Assembly: GCA_965116625.1 (NCBI GenBank)
Contig: OZ220717.1
Coordinates: forward strand, 1,240,001-1,304,000
Reading direction: 5' to 3'
Length of the DNA stretch: 64,000 bases
Origin: VXNE01 sp965116625
Lineage (GTDB): Bacteria; Pseudomonadota; Gammaproteobacteria; Pseudomonadales; Azotimanducaceae
Both the position numbers and the translations under genes were made by a program. Positions 52,977-62,379 of this stretch are shown in pieces. The notes below the pieces were generated by a model. That model saw only the letters and a program-made list of their open reading frames with translations, made no database searches and had not been told where the DNA came from. Each line of letters opens with the position of its first letter. Positions within the stretch are counted from its first letter, which is position 1.

Positions 52977-54605
52977 ATGACAGCAGTCGTCTCCTTTCTG
53001 GCTTTCACCGCGGCCGTCGGCGGTATTTCATGGTGGATGACCCGAAAGGACAGAATGAATTCGCCGGAGGCGTACTTTCTGGCCGGGCGCAGTCTCACCG
53101 CCTGGGTCATCGCCGGCTCACTGATGCTCACGAACCTGTCGACGGAGCATCTCATCGGCCTGAACGGCGATGCGTTCAATCACACCATCGCCGTGATGGC
53201 ATGGGAGACCACGGCAGCGATTGCGATGGTGCTCACGGCCCTCTACTTTCTGCCGAAGTACCTGCGCATCGGCTTGACCACGATTCCGGAATACCTGTCG
53301 CTTCGATTCGACAGTCAGACCCGGTTCATCGCCACCGCGCTGTTCCTGTTCTCCTATGCGATCGCCATCCTGCCGGTGGTGCTGCTGTTCGGCGCGGCCG
53401 GATTGGAGAGCCTGTTCGACGTCTCGGCGAGCCTGGGGCTGACGCCAACGCAATCGAAAATCATGATGGTCTGGGGAATCGGCACGCTGGGTTCGCTCTA
53501 TGCCATCTTTGGCGGTCTCAAGGCAGTCGCGATCTCGGATACGATCAATGGCGTCGGCTTTCTGCTGGCAGGATTGCTGATACCGGCCCTGGCGCTGTAT
53601 GCGGTCGGCAACGGCGACATCCTCGCGGGCTTCGATACCGTTTACACGGAGGAGCACGAAAAGTTCGACATTACCGGTGATGAACCGGGTTCCTTCCTGC
53701 CGTTCGGCGTGCTGTTTACGGGAATGATCGTCAACCAGATCTTTTTCTGGTGCACCAATCAATCGATCATTCAGCGGGCGCTGGGGGCCAAGAACCTCAA
53801 AGAGGCCCAGAAGGGCGTGCTCATCGCCGCAGTATTCAAGATACTCGGCCCCATCGCGATCGTGCTGCCCGGTGTGATCGCCTATCACATGTTCAAGGAC
53901 ACCCTGACCAGCGATCAGTACCTGCAGGCCTATCCTTTGCTGGTGAAGACCGTGCTTCCGACCGTACTCACCGGAGTCTTTGCCGCGGTAATGGTCGGCG
54001 CCGTCCTGAGCACGTTCAACAGCGTGTTGAACAGCGCAGCGACCTTGTACAGCAACGGTGTGCACAATGCGCTGATCAAAAGCCCCCTGTCCGACCGGGG
54101 CCAGGTGCGCGTGGGCAGATGGTGCAGTGCCATCCTCGCAGTGGCGGCCATGCTGATGGCGCCGATGATCGATACCACGGGTAGCCTGTACATCTACCTG
54201 CAGCAGATCAACGCGACCTTCTTTGGGCCGATGCTGGCGGTGATTCTGTGCGGGTTGATGACGAGGAGGGTATCCGCTCCGGCCGCAAAGGTGGGATTGG
54301 TTGCGGGGCCGGTCGTGTTCTACCTCCTGAACTTCGCTTTCGGCGACGCCTATCAGAGCGCAGTGCAGAGTCTGTTCGGGCTTTCCGAGCCGATCCACTT
54401 CCTCCACACGCTGGCGGTCGTATTTGCAATCACGACGCTGCTGATGGTGGGGATCAGCTACCTGAGGCCCGCGCCTGCATCCGCCGAACGCCCTATGGAC
54501 AAGGTGCCGGTGCCCGTGGACCTGACCCCTTGGCGGTATGCCGGGATTACCGGACTCCTGATCACGGCGGCTGCGATTGGCTGCTACGTCCTTCTGGCGC
54601 AATAG
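52977..54605 (+). CDS. Sodium:solute symporter (SSS/SGLT family)
   Basis: A 542-residue inner-membrane transporter with about 14 helices. Family landmarks: the N-terminal SPEAYFLAGRSLTAWVIAGSLMLTNLSTEHLIGLNG sodium-site region, TIPEYLSLRF near 95, FGGLKAVAISDTING near 180, and the later sodium-site helix GAVLSTFNSVLNSAATLYSNGV near 350. SSS members in iol loci often carry myo-inositol; here the phytase and iol genes make inositol the likely substrate, while sugars remain possible. ATG 52977 matches the family start. It diverges from the phytase gene across about 120 bases. Confidence 0.92.
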   Translation: MTAVVSFLAFTAAVGGISWWMTRKDRMNSPEAYFLAGRSLTAWVIAGSLMLTNLSTEHLIGLNGDAFNHTIAVMAWETTAAIAMVLTALYFLPKYLRIGLTTIPEYLSLRFDSQTRFIATALFLFSYAIAILPVVLLFGAAGLESLFDVSASLGLTPTQSKIMMVWGIGTLGSLYAIFGGLKAVAISDTINGVGFLLAGLLIPALALYAVGNGDILAGFDTVYTEEHEKFDITGDEPGSFLPFGVLFTGMIVNQIFFWCTNQSIIQRALGAKNLKEAQKGVLIAAVFKILGPIAIVLPGVIAYHMFKDTLTSDQYLQAYPLLVKTVLPTVLTGVFAAVMVGAVLSTFNSVLNSAATLYSNGVHNALIKSPLSDRGQVRVGRWCSAILAVAAMLMAPMIDTTGSLYIYLQQINATFFGPMLAVILCGLMTRRVSAPAAKVGLVAGPVVFYLLNFAFGDAYQSAVQSLFGLSEPIHFLHTLAVVFAITTLLMVGISYLRPAPASAERPMDKVPVPVDLTPWRYAGITGLLITAAAIGCYVLLAQ

Positions 54606-54725
54606 ATTGCCGAATAGGTCGACCTGGTGAGGTCGGATATCACTATGGGCTCTCCATTTCGTTGTCGGCTCGCGTGGCCATAGGGCGGTGGTAACATTGC
54701 CGCCTTTCGCGATTGAGGCAGGGTC

Positions 54726-55322
54726 ATGTCCCGACTTTACGGCGCCGAGGAAGCGGCGGAAGCGGCGAAGCAGTTCGCAATACTCGAGAACACGCTGCTT
54801 GAGCATCGCACCCTGACGATCTTCGGCGAGATCGACAAGGACTGCGCCCAGCGCTGCACCGAACGGCTTCTCGCCATGGCGTTCAAGAGCGACGATCCGA
54901 TCACCGTGTTCATCGGCTCTCCCGGCGGGCACGTCGAGTCCGGCGACACCATCTTCGACATGATCCGCTACATCAAGCCCGTAGTGAGAACGGTGGGCAC
55001 CGGCTGGGTCGGCAGCATCGCCACCCACATTTACCTGGCGGCGGAAAAGGAGCACCGGTACGCGCTTCCCAACACCAGGTTCCTGATTCACCAACCCGCC
55101 GGCGGTTTTGGCGGCGATGCTTCGGACATCGAGATCCATGCGCGCGAACTGGTCAAGACCCGCGAGCGCATCAACCGGATCATCGCGGAACAGACCGGAC
55201 AGCCCATCGATCGCGTAGAAAAGGACACGGACCGTGACTACTGGATGAGCGCGGAGGAGTCGAAGGAGTACGGTCTCGTCGGAAGCATCATCGAGTCTGC
55301 GGACGAACTGCCCACCCCCTGA
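54726..55322 (+). CDS. ClpP-family serine protease paralogue
   Basis: A 198-residue protein aligned over its length with ClpP. GSPGGHVESGDTIFDMI near residue 60, nucleophile Ser in GTGWVGSIATHIYLAA (usual GQAAS-M reads WVGS-I, the Ser is kept), His in RFLIHQPAGGFGGDASDIEIHARE near 120, and Asp in VEKDTDRDYWMSAEESKEYGLV near 170. The triad is intact, but the strand around the nucleophile is altered. No clpX or tig gene is adjacent, so this is probably a second ClpP with a special partner or role. It ends overlapping the next gene. Confidence 0.88.
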   Translation: MSRLYGAEEAAEAAKQFAILENTLLEHRTLTIFGEIDKDCAQRCTERLLAMAFKSDDPITVFIGSPGGHVESGDTIFDMIRYIKPVVRTVGTGWVGSIATHIYLAAEKEHRYALPNTRFLIHQPAGGFGGDASDIEIHARELVKTRERINRIIAEQTGQPIDRVEKDTDRDYWMSAEESKEYGLVGSIIESADELPTP

Positions 55323-55999
55323 ACACGACACTGGAATGCCGCATTGCAGGTCCGACAGGGGAACTCGGCGGACTCTTCACTGCTGCTGCGGATCCCATCG
55401 CCACCCTGGTCTTCGGTCACGGCGCTGGCGCGGACATGCGACATGCGACCATGCAGTCGATCGCGGATGCGTTCGCGGCCGCCGGCATCGCCTCGCTCCG
55501 GTTCAACTTTCCGTTCAAGGAAGCGGGGAAATTCCGGGTGGACTCGAAGGATGTGTCTACGGGAACGATCAGGGCGGCGTTCGAGTTCGCAACGAGACAT
55601 CACGATGGGCCTTATTGCCTCGGTGGCCACAGTTTCGGCGGTCGCATGGCGAGCCACGCCGTCCTGGAACAAGGGCTCGATCCCGCGGCACTCATTTTCT
55701 GCGCGTTCCCGCTGCATCCGGCAGGGAAGCCGTCGATCGAACGTGCACGTCATATGGATGAGATTGAATCGCCGATGCTGTTCCTGTCGGGCACCCGGGA
55801 CAAACTCGCCGAGCGCGACCTCATGACGCAGGTGGCGGACCGTCTCGACGGGACACTGAGGTGGCTCGACACCGGCGATCACGGCTACAGGGTCCTGAAA
55901 CGCTCCCGGACCCGGGAGGATGACATCTTCACGGAAATGGCAGGCCACGCGCGGCGGTTCGTGTTGGGGAACGTCTGTTCGCGCGATGCGCTTTCGTAA
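55319..55999 (+). CDS. Alpha/beta hydrolase (KANL3/Tex30-like)
   Basis: About 226 residues. The conserved N-terminal region LVFGHGAGADMRHATMQS precedes the first ATG that gives the core, so that ATG (55436) is too late. The frame is open back to a CTG at 55319 that overlaps the ClpP stop (CTGA); another CTG lies at 55331, and there is no ATG, GTG or TTG in between. The nucleophile elbow is GGHSFGGRMAS, and the His is in DTGDHGYRV near the end. Members are small serine hydrolases or thioesterase-like proteins of unknown substrate. The real start (CTG, coupled to the upstream stop) is inferred. Confidence 0.78.
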   Translation: MNTTLECRIAGPTGELGGLFTAAADPIATLVFGHGAGADMRHATMQSIADAFAAAGIASLRFNFPFKEAGKFRVDSKDVSTGTIRAAFEFATRHHDGPYCLGGHSFGGRMASHAVLEQGLDPAALIFCAFPLHPAGKPSIERARHMDEIESPMLFLSGTRDKLAERDLMTQVADRLDGTLRWLDTGDHGYRVLKRSRTREDDIFTEMAGHARRFVLGNVCSRDALS

Positions 56000-56008
56000 G
56001 GAGGAAAG

Positions 56009-56884
56009 ATGAAACTTGCAACATTCACGGACGGCGACGGTGCCCGGATCGGAATCGTAGTGGGAGAGCTCATTATCGATCTCAGCGCGGCGGCGCCGGA
56101 CCTGCCGACGGACATGACTGCGTTTCTCCGGGCGGGCGATGCGGCGATGGCGCGCGCGCAGGAAGTGCAGGACGACGCCGACCATGCATTGCCTGTCGAC
56201 AACGTCGAGTTCCTCGCCCCGGTGACCCGGCCGGGCAAGATCCTGGCGATCGGCCTCAACTACGCCGACCACATCGCGGAGACGGGGGCACAGACGCCGA
56301 CGACCCAGATCTGGTTCAACAAGCAGACCACGGCGACCAATGCCCCCTACGCTGGCATCGTGAAGCCATCCGTATCGGATCGCGTGGACTACGAAGGGGA
56401 ACTCGTCTTCGTCATCGGCAAACGCGCGAAGCACGTGCCGGTGCAACGGGCGAGCGAGGTGATCGCGGGATACTGTTGCGGGAACGATGTCAGCGTGCGC
56501 GACTGGCAGGCGGCTTCCAGGACCATGCAGATGGGCAAGTCGTTCGATACCCACGCGCCCTTCGGCCCCTGGATCGCGACGCCCGACGAGGTGGGCGACC
56601 CGCACACGCTGGATCTGCGCACTTACGTCAACGGTGAGAAGCGCCAGGATTCGAACACGCGCCACCTGGTGTTCAACTGTTTCGAACAGATCGCGCACCT
56701 GACAAAGGCGTTCACGCTGGAGCCGGGAGACGTCATCTTCACGGGCACATCGGCCGGGGTGGCCACCGCCATGGACCCGCCCCCATGGCTCAAGGTGGGC
56801 GACGTAGTGCGGATCGAGATCGACCGCGTGGGCTATATCGAGAACACCGTGATCGAGGAGGATGCGGTCACGGTCGTCGGTTGA
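56009..56884 (+). CDS. Fumarylacetoacetate hydrolase family protein
   Basis: The 291-residue protein has a short N-terminal domain and the FAH core: GKILAIGLNYADHIAETG near 78, DYEGELVFVIGKRAKHV near 128 (metal Glu), GYCCGNDVSVRDWQ near 155 (metal Asp), GPWIATPDEV and FTGTSAGVATAMDPPPWLKVGDVV. Members hydrolyse or decarboxylate acylpyruvates and related 2,4-dioxo acids (for example 2,4-diketo-3-deoxy-sugar acids). The ribosome site AAGGAGGAAAG is ideal. It follows the hydrolase gene by 9 bases. Confidence 0.92.
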   Translation: MKLATFTDGDGARIGIVVGELIIDLSAAAPDLPTDMTAFLRAGDAAMARAQEVQDDADHALPVDNVEFLAPVTRPGKILAIGLNYADHIAETGAQTPTTQIWFNKQTTATNAPYAGIVKPSVSDRVDYEGELVFVIGKRAKHVPVQRASEVIAGYCCGNDVSVRDWQAASRTMQMGKSFDTHAPFGPWIATPDEVGDPHTLDLRTYVNGEKRQDSNTRHLVFNCFEQIAHLTKAFTLEPGDVIFTGTSAGVATAMDPPPWLKVGDVVRIEIDRVGYIENTVIEEDAVTVVG

Positions 56885-56890
56885 CCCCCT

Positions 56891-57673
56891 TCACACGACG
56901 GGAGAAGTGCCTCCGTCGACATTGACCGACGCGCCGGTCACGTAGCTCGCGCGTTCGGAGCAGAGAAAAGCGATCACGTCCCCGGCTTCTGACGCCTCGC
57001 CCACGCGCCCAAGGGGTACGCGGGCGCCGGAATTCCGGTAGTGATCCTCCAACGTGTAGTCGGGCCGCTGATTCGCCTCCCATCGGCGATAGTGCTGACG
57101 GCTCTTCAGCACCCCCACGCACACGGTATTGACGCGGACGCCGTCGCCAGCGAACTCCTTGGACCAGGCCTTGGTAAGGGAAATGCCGGCCGCGCGCGAG
57201 AGGGCCGTGGGCTGGCTGGCGGCATTCGGCGCCTTGCCGCCGGGAGTCGTCGTGTTGCAGATGGCACCGCCGTTGCGCTTGAGGTACGGCAGCGCGTGGC
57301 GGGTGCAATAGATGGCACCCATGACTTTCAGCGTGAAGTCCTCCATCACCCGTTCATTGCTCATGTCAGGGAACGGCGCGGCGGACGAAGTGCCGGCGTT
57401 GTTGACCAGGATATCGATCCTGCCCCAGCGGCCAGCGACGGCTTCCACCATGGCGCGCACGGACGCCTCGTCGCGCACGTCGGTGGTGATCCCCACAACC
57501 TCCTGTCCCGTGGCGTCGCTGATTTCCGCGGCGACACGATCCAGGTCGGTCTGCGTGCGCGCCGCGACCGCGACCATGGCACCTTCCGCCGAGAGCCGCT
57601 CCGCCGCAGCGCGCCCGATGCCGTGAGTGCCGCCCGTGACGATCGCCACCTTGCCCGCAATTCCGAGGTCCAT
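56891..57673 (-). CDS. SDR-family NAD(P)-dependent oxidoreductase
   Basis: A 260-residue classical short-chain dehydrogenase. VTGGTHGIGRAAAERL near residue 10, ILVNNAGTSS near 88, NTTTPGGKAPNAASQPTALSRA near 140, and the C-terminal FLCSERASYVTGASVNVDGGTSP. The usual YxxSK motif is hard to place: the region reads ASQPTALSRAAG, with Gln where Tyr is expected and Arg where Lys is expected, so the catalytic residues may be degenerate. ATG 57673 gives the standard N-terminus. It converges with the FAH gene, six bases apart, and a palindromic repeat lies upstream. Confidence 0.85.
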   Translation of the reverse strand: MDLGIAGKVAIVTGGTHGIGRAAAERLSAEGAMVAVAARTQTDLDRVAAEISDATGQEVVGITTDVRDEASVRAMVEAVAGRWGRIDILVNNAGTSSAAPFPDMSNERVMEDFTLKVMGAIYCTRHALPYLKRNGGAICNTTTPGGKAPNAASQPTALSRAAGISLTKAWSKEFAGDGVRVNTVCVGVLKSRQHYRRWEANQRPDYTLEDHYRNSGARVPLGRVGEASEAGDVIAFLCSERASYVTGASVNVDGGTSPVV

Positions 57674-57734
57674 GTCCGCTCCCAAGGCCAAGTGTGTCAG
57701 GACATTGTAAACGGCGACCACACGGCGTGACGTT

Positions 57735-57806
57735 AGTGCCATGAAACCCGTCACCCTACGGGTGCCGTGTTTCACCCCCGCCCAAGCCCACCTACGGTCT
57801 TGCGCT
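57735..57806. repeat. Palindromic repeat C, copy 1
   Basis: TGAAACCCGTCACCCTACGG and its continuation to GTGTTTCA form an imperfect palindrome (TGAAAC...GTTTCA, CACCC...GGGTG), followed by CCCCCGCCCAAGCCCACCTACGG. A near-identical copy occurs at 58500-58573, and a truncated junction form at 58618-58631. The copies border the duplicated membrane-protein genes. Between this repeat and the first gene (57966) is a leader of about 140 bases, itself duplicated. Confidence 0.85.
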
Positions 57807-57965
57807 CAAACGACATCATCGCATCGGCCAAGGCGGTGGACGCCGGGGGTGGCTCTCGGACGCGATCACGCGCTGCTTTCGCGCGCGAGGAAACAGGACT
57901 CTCCTACAGACTGAAGCTCCGGGCCGCTCTATCGTCACGGGCACACGAAAGGTCGGAAGGATTCC

Positions 57966-58502
57966 ATGGCTTGGAAGTGGGTGCGCTGGCTGCTGCCGTC
58001 TCCGACGCCGCGGGTGGAAGATCACGTCTCCATCTGGAGCATCCGCGCAAGGGATGCCAGCACGTTCTTCCGCATCCTCGCTGCGCTGTGGCTTGTCGCG
58101 CTGGCGCGCATTGGCTATAAGGCGATGGAGCAGCCGGACGCTTTGCTTGTCGGCTGGCAGCATACGGTCGACCTGGCCCTGGCCGTGCTGGCAGAGTACG
58201 GCGAGGTAGGCGTCGGAATGGCGATGCTGGCGATGCTGCTGACGCGACCGGTGAACTGGATGGGAGAAACTGTAATGACTTTCTATCAGGCGATGGTGAA
58301 CCGATACGTGATTCCGGTGATCGAGAAGCACAAGGCCGAGGGCCGCGCGGAAGGACTTGCGCAAGGGCTTGAGCGGGGTCTTGAGCAAGGGCGAGAGCAG
58401 GGGATCATGGAAGCGCACGGGGAGTGGGCTGAGTGGAACCGGCGCCGCGTCGATGCCGAGCAGCGGGGCAGCGACTTTGACGAAGCGCCCCCTCGCAGCT
58501 AG
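57966..58502 (+). CDS. Small membrane protein with charged Gly/Glu-rich coiled tail, copy 1
   Basis: A 178-residue product that I do not recognise. Residues 34-52 (FFRILAALWLVALARIGY) and about 66-92 (TVDLALAVLAEYGEVGVGMAMLAMLLT) look like two membrane helices. The C-terminal half is a charged helix with EGRAEGLAQGLERGLEQGRE repeats, followed by WAEWNRRRVDAEQRGSDFDEAPP. Start ATG has GGAAGGATTCC directly before it. The next gene, 806 bases on, is almost identical but lacks eight residues of the Gly/Glu tail (24 bases). Tandem copies of the same gene suggest dosage or recent recombination. Confidence 0.7.
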   Translation: MAWKWVRWLLPSPTPRVEDHVSIWSIRARDASTFFRILAALWLVALARIGYKAMEQPDALLVGWQHTVDLALAVLAEYGEVGVGMAMLAMLLTRPVNWMGETVMTFYQAMVNRYVIPVIEKHKAEGRAEGLAQGLERGLEQGREQGIMEAHGEWAEWNRRRVDAEQRGSDFDEAPPRS

Positions 58503-58573
58503 TGCCCTGAAACCCGTCACCCTACGGGTGCCGTGTTTCACCCCCGCCCAAGCCCACCTACGGGTCTTGCGCC
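58500..58573. repeat. Palindromic repeat C, copy 2
   Basis: Starts at the stop codon of the first duplicated gene: TGAAACCCGTCACC through GTGTTTCACCCCCGCCC and CACCTACGGGTCTTGCGC. It matches the copy at 57735. It lies between the two copies of the membrane-protein gene and is followed by a short unique piece and a truncated TGAAACCCGTC before the second leader. Confidence 0.85.
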
Positions 58574-58630
58574 TAGACCGGCACTTCGTGCCGCTCTACC
58601 ACGCATCCCCCTAGCGCCATGAAACCCGTC

Positions 58631-59284
58631 GGCCAAGGCGGTGGACGCCGGGGGGTGGTTCTCGGACGCGATCACGCGCTGTTTTCGCGCGCGAGGAAAC
58701 AGGACTCTCCTACAGACTGAAGCTCCGAGCCGCTCTATCGTGACGGGCACACGAAAGGTCGGAAGGATTCCATGGCTTGGAAGTGGGTGCGCTGGCTGCT
58801 GCCGTCTCCGACGCCGCGGGTGGAAGATCACGTCTCCATCTGGAGCATCCGCGCAAGGGATGCCAGCACGTTCTTCCGCATCCTCGCTGCGCTGTGGCTT
58901 GTGGCGCTGGCGCGCATTGGCTATAAGGCGATGGAGCAGCCGGACGCTTTGCTTGTCGGCTGGCAGCACACGGTCGACCTGGCCCTGGCCGTGCTGGCAG
59001 AGTACGGCGAGGTAGGCGTCGGAATGGTCATGCTGGCGATGCTGCTGACGCGACCGGTGAACTGGATGGGAGAAACCGTAATGACTTTCTATCAGGCGAT
59101 GGTGAACCGATACGTGATTCCGGTGATCGAGAAGCACAAGGCCGAGGGTCGCGCGGAGGGACTTGCGCAAGGGCGAGAGCAGGGGATCATGGAAGCGCAC
59201 GGGGAGTGGGCTGAGTGGAACCGGCGCCGCGTCGATGCCGAGCGGCGGGGCCGCGACTTCGACGAAGCGCCCCCTCGCAGCTAG
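58631..59284 (+). repeat. Second unit of a tandem segmental duplication (first unit 57827-58502)
   Basis: The segment from ggccaaggcggtgg through the end of the membrane-protein gene repeats 57827-58502 at an offset of about 805 bases. It includes the non-coding leader of about 140 bases. The differences are a few substitutions, a one- to two-base indel in the leader and a 24-base deletion in the Gly/Glu-rich tail. Confidence 0.88.
58772..59284 (+). CDS. Small membrane protein with charged Gly/Glu-rich coiled tail, copy 2
   Basis: A 170-residue near-copy of the product encoded at 57966. It has the same membrane helices and start context; the tail reads EGRAEGLAQGREQG, eight residues shorter, and ends VDAERRGRDFDEAPPRS. 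Few amino-acid changes separate the two proteins, so the duplication is recent or the copies are kept alike by gene conversion. Function unknown. The stretch from its stop to 59518 (about 230 bases) holds another TGTTTCAC-containing remnant but no gene. Confidence 0.7.
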   Translation: MAWKWVRWLLPSPTPRVEDHVSIWSIRARDASTFFRILAALWLVALARIGYKAMEQPDALLVGWQHTVDLALAVLAEYGEVGVGMVMLAMLLTRPVNWMGETVMTFYQAMVNRYVIPVIEKHKAEGRAEGLAQGREQGIMEAHGEWAEWNRRRVDAERRGRDFDEAPPRS

Positions 59285-59518
59285 CGCCATTGCAGGCGTG
59301 CGTCGTGTTTCACGCACTACCCAGGCCTGACTGTTTCACCCGCCCGCCCTGCTGTTGATCTTGCCGCCAGCGCGGCAAGTCCGACAGCCTGGTAACGCGG
59401 GACCTCCCGTCGCGCCGACAGCCGCCGCGTCCCGGGATCATGGACGGACGCACTACTTCTTGACACGCGCAGATGCAACGGCAACGCTTGCGGCCAAGGC
59501 AACTGACGGAGTTGAGCG

Positions 59519-60625
<1,107 letters not shown>

Positions 60626-60629
60626 ACCC

Positions 60630-61631
60630 GTGATTCGGGACGATTGGCTGAACCAGGTCGAGGAGGAGGTCCTCGAGCCCGATCTGCCGATCTGCGATCC
60701 TCACCATCATCTCTGGGACCACCCCGAGAGCCGCTACCTGCTGGACGAACTGCTCGCGGATACGGGCAGCGGCCACAACCTCGTGTCGACGGTCTTCATG
60801 GAGTGCGGGTCAATGTACCGGGCGGACGGTCCGGAGCCGATGCGGCCGGTGGGCGAGACCGAGTTCGTCAACGGCATCGCCGCGATGAGCGCGAGCGGCG
60901 GGTACGGAGAGGGCCGCATGTGCGCGGCGATCGTGAGCTTCGCGGACCTGGCGCTGGGTGTGGCCGTGGGGGACGTGCTGGACGCTCACTCGGCCGCCAG
61001 TCCGCGCTTTCGCGGTATTCGCCACGCTTCCGCCTGGGATGCGCACGCATCGATTCGCAATGCCCATACGAATCCGGAACGAGGGCTACTCGGAGACTCG
61101 AAGTTTCGCGAGGGGTTCGTCGAACTCGGCAGGCGCGGCCTTACCTTTGACGCCTGGCTCTACCACACGAACATCCCGGAACTGACGGCGCTCGCGAGAG
61201 CGTTCCCGGAGCAGCCCATCGTGATCGACCATTTCGGTGGACCGCTCGGGATCGGGCCATACGAGGGCAAGCGCGGCGAGATCTACGAGACCTGGAAACT
61301 CGATGTCGCGGATCTTGCCGCGTGCGAGAACGTTGTCGCCAAGCTCGGCGGCCTGGTCATGCCCCTCAACGGATTCGGCTTTCACAAGCGCGACGTTCCG
61401 CCGTCGTCGGATGAAGTCGTCTCAACGACCCGCGACTATTACTTGCACATGATCGACTGTTTCGGACCCGAGCGCTGCATGTTCGAGAGCAACTTCCCAA
61501 TGGACAAGCAGAGTTGCTCCTACCAGGTGCTGTGGAACGCGTTCAAGAAGATCGCGGCCGGCTTCTCGCCGGCAGACAAGGCCGCCTTGTTCCACGACAC
61601 CGCGACGCGCTTCTATCGCGTAATGCCATGA
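60630..61631 (+). CDS. Amidohydrolase-2 family TIM-barrel hydrolase
   Basis: A 333-residue metal hydrolase of the PF04909 type. Metal ligands in CDPHHHLWDHPESRYL near residue 22, a mid-barrel DAWLYHTNIPEL near 180, DHFGGPLG near 205, and FESNFPMDKQ (late Asp) near 290. Relatives include lactonases and decarboxylases of aromatic acids. The start is GTG at 60630. Its TGA overlaps the next ATG by four bases. Confidence 0.88.
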   Translation: MIRDDWLNQVEEEVLEPDLPICDPHHHLWDHPESRYLLDELLADTGSGHNLVSTVFMECGSMYRADGPEPMRPVGETEFVNGIAAMSASGGYGEGRMCAAIVSFADLALGVAVGDVLDAHSAASPRFRGIRHASAWDAHASIRNAHTNPERGLLGDSKFREGFVELGRRGLTFDAWLYHTNIPELTALARAFPEQPIVIDHFGGPLGIGPYEGKRGEIYETWKLDVADLAACENVVAKLGGLVMPLNGFGFHKRDVPPSSDEVVSTTRDYYLHMIDCFGPERCMFESNFPMDKQSCSYQVLWNAFKKIAAGFSPADKAALFHDTATRFYRVMP

Positions 61632-62275
61632 CCGTGGAGAACGGCGACGTCCCGGTCCTGACCGTGACGGAACTGAGCAAGGCAAACTACATTGCGTCCC
61701 AAGTGTTTCACCACGGAGCGGGAACGGTCCCGAAACATGACCTGGCATCGTACCTGGCGGTTGCGCGCGCGGTGTACGAATCAGCCGTGAGTGCGGCGGA
61801 GCGGAGCACGGACCCTCTCGACCGCGCGGGCTATCTCAAGGTTGCCTACATGACGGCATACAACATTGCCGCCAACTGCTGGCCGGGCTGGAGTGAGGAC
61901 GGCGCTACTGTCACCTCTGAGCAGCGTGAGTTGGGCGCCCGCTTCGCGAAGGCACATCTTGAGATCGTCTCCAGGCTGGACGTGTCGGCCGAGGCCAACG
62001 CCTACTGGATCAACGCTGCACACGAACTCGCCGCTGGCGATCACGAAGCCGCAAAACGCATGTTTTCCACGTGCGCCGACCGCGCGGCAAGCGCAGGGGA
62101 CGGGGACGTCGAGGAAATGGCCCGCGGCTGGATCGCGCTGGTCAAAGTGCTGCAGGGCATCGAAGGCGCCGAGGATGAACTGGAAGCGAGCACGAGGCGC
62201 CTGATCGAGATGGGCGGCGACGGTCCGTTCTACGCCGAACAGTACGATCCGGCCCTGGCCGTTTTCGGATCCTGA
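61628..62275 (+). CDS. Helical cytoplasmic protein of unknown function
   Basis: The 215-residue product is almost entirely alpha-helical by pattern, with TPR-like helix pairs (YLAVARAVYESAVSAAERST, FAKAHLEIVSRLDVSAEANAYWINAAHELAAGDHEAAKRMF). It has no signal peptide or enzymatic motif that I recognise. Its ATG overlaps the amidohydrolase stop by four bases (ATGA at 61628-61631), so it is translated with that gene and may assist it. Confidence 0.75.
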   Translation: MTVENGDVPVLTVTELSKANYIASQVFHHGAGTVPKHDLASYLAVARAVYESAVSAAERSTDPLDRAGYLKVAYMTAYNIAANCWPGWSEDGATVTSEQRELGARFAKAHLEIVSRLDVSAEANAYWINAAHELAAGDHEAAKRMFSTCADRAASAGDGDVEEMARGWIALVKVLQGIEGAEDELEASTRRLIEMGGDGPFYAEQYDPALAVFGS

Positions 62276-62379
62276 GCGCGCCTCTCGCGAAGGCGGTTGG
62301 CCGGGCATTCGGCGATCCTTCGCCTTCCGAGGGTCGATCTGATTCAATATGCGCGCGATTGCCTGACACGGGAAGAAAC

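Noticed and set aside
53118..55331. A 737-codon minus-strand open frame opposite the symporter and ClpP genes
   Set aside because: Same shadow effect; the plus-strand genes have clear families and ribosome sites, and the opposite frame does not.
57816..59317. Two similar long minus-strand frames opposite the duplicated membrane-protein genes
   Set aside because: They are similar only because the DNA is duplicated. The plus-strand frames have proper ribosome sites, membrane helices and a conserved-looking tail.
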